In this document: positions 6,131-7,861 of the stretch, one piece after another | Layout of the letters: each line of letters begins with the position of its first letter | Numbering within the stretch: the first letter of the stretch is position 1 | Assembly: GCA_945910975.1 (NCBI GenBank) | Contig: CAMDZY010000078.1 | Location: 1 to 7,861 of the forward strand | Direction of reading: 5' to 3' | Source of the DNA: an uncultured Clostridia bacterium | GTDB lineage: Bacteria > Bacillota > Clostridia > Oscillospirales > Oscillospiraceae | Length of the DNA: 7,861 bases | Notes under the pieces: generated by a model | Database searches by the model: none | What the model saw: only the letters and a program-made list of their open reading frames with translations | What the model was told of the DNA's origin: nothing | Position numbers and translations under genes: made by a program

Positions 6131-7861
6131 GTGGAATCGGAACGTTATCAAATTCAGCTTTCCTCTGAGCAACTGCTGTTGCAGCCACATTGTCCTGTCC
6201 ATGCGCAAAAGCTGCAATGCACACGCGATAGTCTGACCGGCAGGTTATATTTGCAGGTACGTTATGTAAACCGGTCAAGCATGACCGTTAGCTCGCTTGT
6301 GGTGTGCGTGACGCAGACGGATGCGGATGGGAAGGAAGTTTCCGTCATCCGATCGCTCCCGGTTCCGGATCTGCACGCAAAACCGCATACGTGCTTTGGC
6401 GATGAAAAAACAATCGTTCTGTCCGCGCGCAGTGCAAAAATCCAAGTAATCATCGAGCAGGTTTGCTTCTCGGATGGGCAGATTTGGCGAAAGCGTGCAG
6501 AGGATATACCGGTTTCGATTCGCGAACCTGTTCGCATCTGTGGGAAGCTGCAACCATCACAGCATGACGGTTACTGGTACTGCGCCTGCGGTCTGGTCAA
6601 TCCGGACAGTGACAGCGTTTGTGGCTATTGCGGCAAACCTGCCCCGGTCGCCCTACCGAAGCCGGCCACACCGCCGTCCCCTGCCCCGCCGGAACCGGAA
6701 ATGGTGTCTGAACAAGCTGCGGAAGCAGAATTTCCGGTCATTGAGCCTACGCTCCCGCCCACGCCTGCGCCGCCGAAGAAAAAGCGCCATGTTATTGCGT
6801 GGGTGATCGGGATTTTGCTGCTGCTGGCTGCCCTAGCGGCTGCGGGATATTTTTGGGTGTATCCAATGTTCCGGTATGATCAGGGTCGCCGGCTGTACGA
6901 AAAGGGAAACTATGAACAGGCAGCCGAGATTTTTTCTTCTTTGCCGAGTTATAGCGATGCCGACGAGCGCGTAACACAGTGCAGGTTTAATCTTGCCTAT
7001 CAGCAGCTACAGTCCGGCGAATATGACAGCGCATATCAGGCATTTCTGGATTTGCCGGAAGACCCGCGTGCGCACACAATGGCATTGAATTGTTTGCAAA
7101 AGCAGCTGCACGCGGCAGTGGCAGACGATGATTATGCGCAAGCCTGCGTATACCTGGGACAGGTAGATCAGCTGTTGACGCCGACCGAAGCGGTGCCTGC
7201 ATGGCGGCTTGATGTCGAGCCTTGGCTATCTTATCATGAGGGTCTTACCTATTATAACGATGGCAGCTATCAGGCCGCCCGGGAATGCTTTGCCAAGACG
7301 GACTATGGCGATTCGCAGGAATATCTGACGGACTGCACCTATCATCTGGCGCAAGAATCGCTTGCAGACGGTTTCTTTGAGGAAGCGATTGAAACGTTTT
7401 CATCCCTTGGTGATTACAAGGATGCCCAACAGCTTTTGTTGCAGGCAATGCAAGGCTATGTGCGTGCGCACTTCAATGCAGACGATGAGAAAACCGCACA
7501 ATATTTACAGACGCTCATTGCTGTCGGCACAGAAGATGCACAATCGCAGTACGATGAACTGTTTGCCTGGGAGGTGGAGTTCTCCTGCGCGGACGCGCTG
7601 GACAGTTTGGCCTCGCTTGCAATCGATTTTCATGTGACCGCAGGTCCCCCGGATGGCAGTACGACCGACCTGGTTTTGGCGTACACGCTGCCAAACGGAA
7701 AGAGCGGCACACTGCCACTGGCGGAAGGCGTCGAGCTTGGCGATTCCGGTACATTTTTATGGGAAAATACCGGTGTTTCGGATGCCGGTAAGGGCAATTT
7801 CTCTTTTACAGTTACAGAAGGTAACAGTGACCGCGTTATCTATACGAAAAAAATCGATATA
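6131..7861 (+). CDS. Zinc-ribbon/TPR single-pass membrane protein (3' partial)
   Basis: An open frame of 577 codons that continues past the right edge of the window; no stop is seen. Four parts can be told apart. An N-terminal domain (about 1-135) is predicted beta-rich, with no family I recognise. A zinc ribbon follows, with Cys151, Cys153, Cys164 and Cys167 in the pattern CxCG-x10-CxxCG, preceded by WY. Then come a Pro/Glu-rich linker (about 169-214), a KKKRH stop-transfer-like patch and a membrane helix (about 221-244). After the helix are four or more TPR-like repeats (about 250-440; for example GNYEQAAEIF and GSYQAARECF), and the visible part ends in a beta-rich region (about 482-577). 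The zinc ribbon would be cytoplasmic and the TPRs outside, with the N-terminus inside; this topology is inferred. The start is GTG 6131, with AGGAGG (6118-6123) seven bases before it. The function is unknown. Confidence 0.85.
   Translation, partial: MESERYQIQLSSEQLLLQPHCPVHAQKLQCTRDSLTGRLYLQVRYVNRSSMTVSSLVVCVTQTDADGKEVSVIRSLPVPDLHAKPHTCFGDEKTIVLSARSAKIQVIIEQVCFSDGQIWRKRAEDIPVSIREPVRICGKLQPSQHDGYWYCACGLVNPDSDSVCGYCGKPAPVALPKPATPPSPAPPEPEMVSEQAAEAEFPVIEPTLPPTPAPPKKKRHVIAWVIGILLLLAALAAAGYFWVYPMFRYDQGRRLYEKGNYEQAAEIFSSLPSYSDADERVTQCRFNLAYQQLQSGEYDSAYQAFLDLPEDPRAHTMALNCLQKQLHAAVADDDYAQACVYLGQVDQLLTPTEAVPAWRLDVEPWLSYHEGLTYYNDGSYQAARECFAKTDYGDSQEYLTDCTYHLAQESLADGFFEEAIETFSSLGDYKDAQQLLLQAMQGYVRAHFNADDEKTAQYLQTLIAVGTEDAQSQYDELFAWEVEFSCADALDSLASLAIDFHVTAGPPDGSTTDLVLAYTLPNGKSGTLPLAEGVELGDSGTFLWENTGVSDAGKGNFSFTVTEGNSDRVIYTKKIDI

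Noticed and set aside
6262..6553. Minus-strand frames within the zinc-ribbon/TPR gene
   Set aside because: The + strand frame is open for 577 codons with a strong ribosome site and clear domains; the minus frames have no support.
1..7861. Mobile element, CRISPR array, toxin-antitoxin or defence system
   Set aside because: No transposase, integrase, regularly spaced repeats, target-site duplications or known defence domains were seen; the HD-domain protein matches YfbR rather than a defence nucleotidase.

Overview
The window looks like chromosomal DNA of a gut-type Firmicute, most likely in the Oscillospirales/Ruminococcaceae range. This is an inference from strong AGGAGG-type ribosome binding sites, TTG and GTG starts, balanced base composition, and families common in that group (DUF4358, MBOAT plus DHHW, DUF2207, zinc-ribbon/TPR membrane proteins). 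All six genes read on the + strand. There is no transposase, integrase, CRISPR array, tRNA or rRNA.

Region 1 (1-154) has no gene. It holds three consecutive hairpins that look like an intergenic repeat or a structured leader. Region 2 (155-3287) is a tight three-gene cassette with gaps of 12 and 16 bases: a small membrane-anchored DUF4358 protein, an AlgI/DltB-type MBOAT O-acyltransferase, and a membrane-anchored DHHW (AlgJ/AlgX-like) protein. By analogy with alginate and teichoic-acid modification, the MBOAT would bring an acyl group across the membrane and the DHHW protein would place it on an extracellular polymer. The polymer is unknown. A strong intrinsic terminator (3300-3344) closes the cassette.

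Region 3 (3345-3628) contains a convincing extended -10 sigma-A promoter and about 240 nt of leader with five predicted helices. The last helix resembles a terminator, so the stretch could be an attenuated 5' leader or a separate small RNA of about 170 nt. I do not recognise it as a known RNA family.

Region 4 (3629-7861) is a second operon: a secreted/membrane DUF2207 protein, a YfbR-type HD-domain 5'-deoxynucleotidase with every catalytic residue in place, and a zinc-ribbon/TPR single-pass membrane protein that runs off the right edge of the window. The nucleotidase is housekeeping nucleotide metabolism; the two proteins flanking it have no established function.

Nothing here is a clear new defence or mobile system. 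The best candidates for something undescribed are the structured RNA/leader at about 3390-3561, the triple-hairpin element at the left edge, and the acylation cassette whose substrate is unknown.
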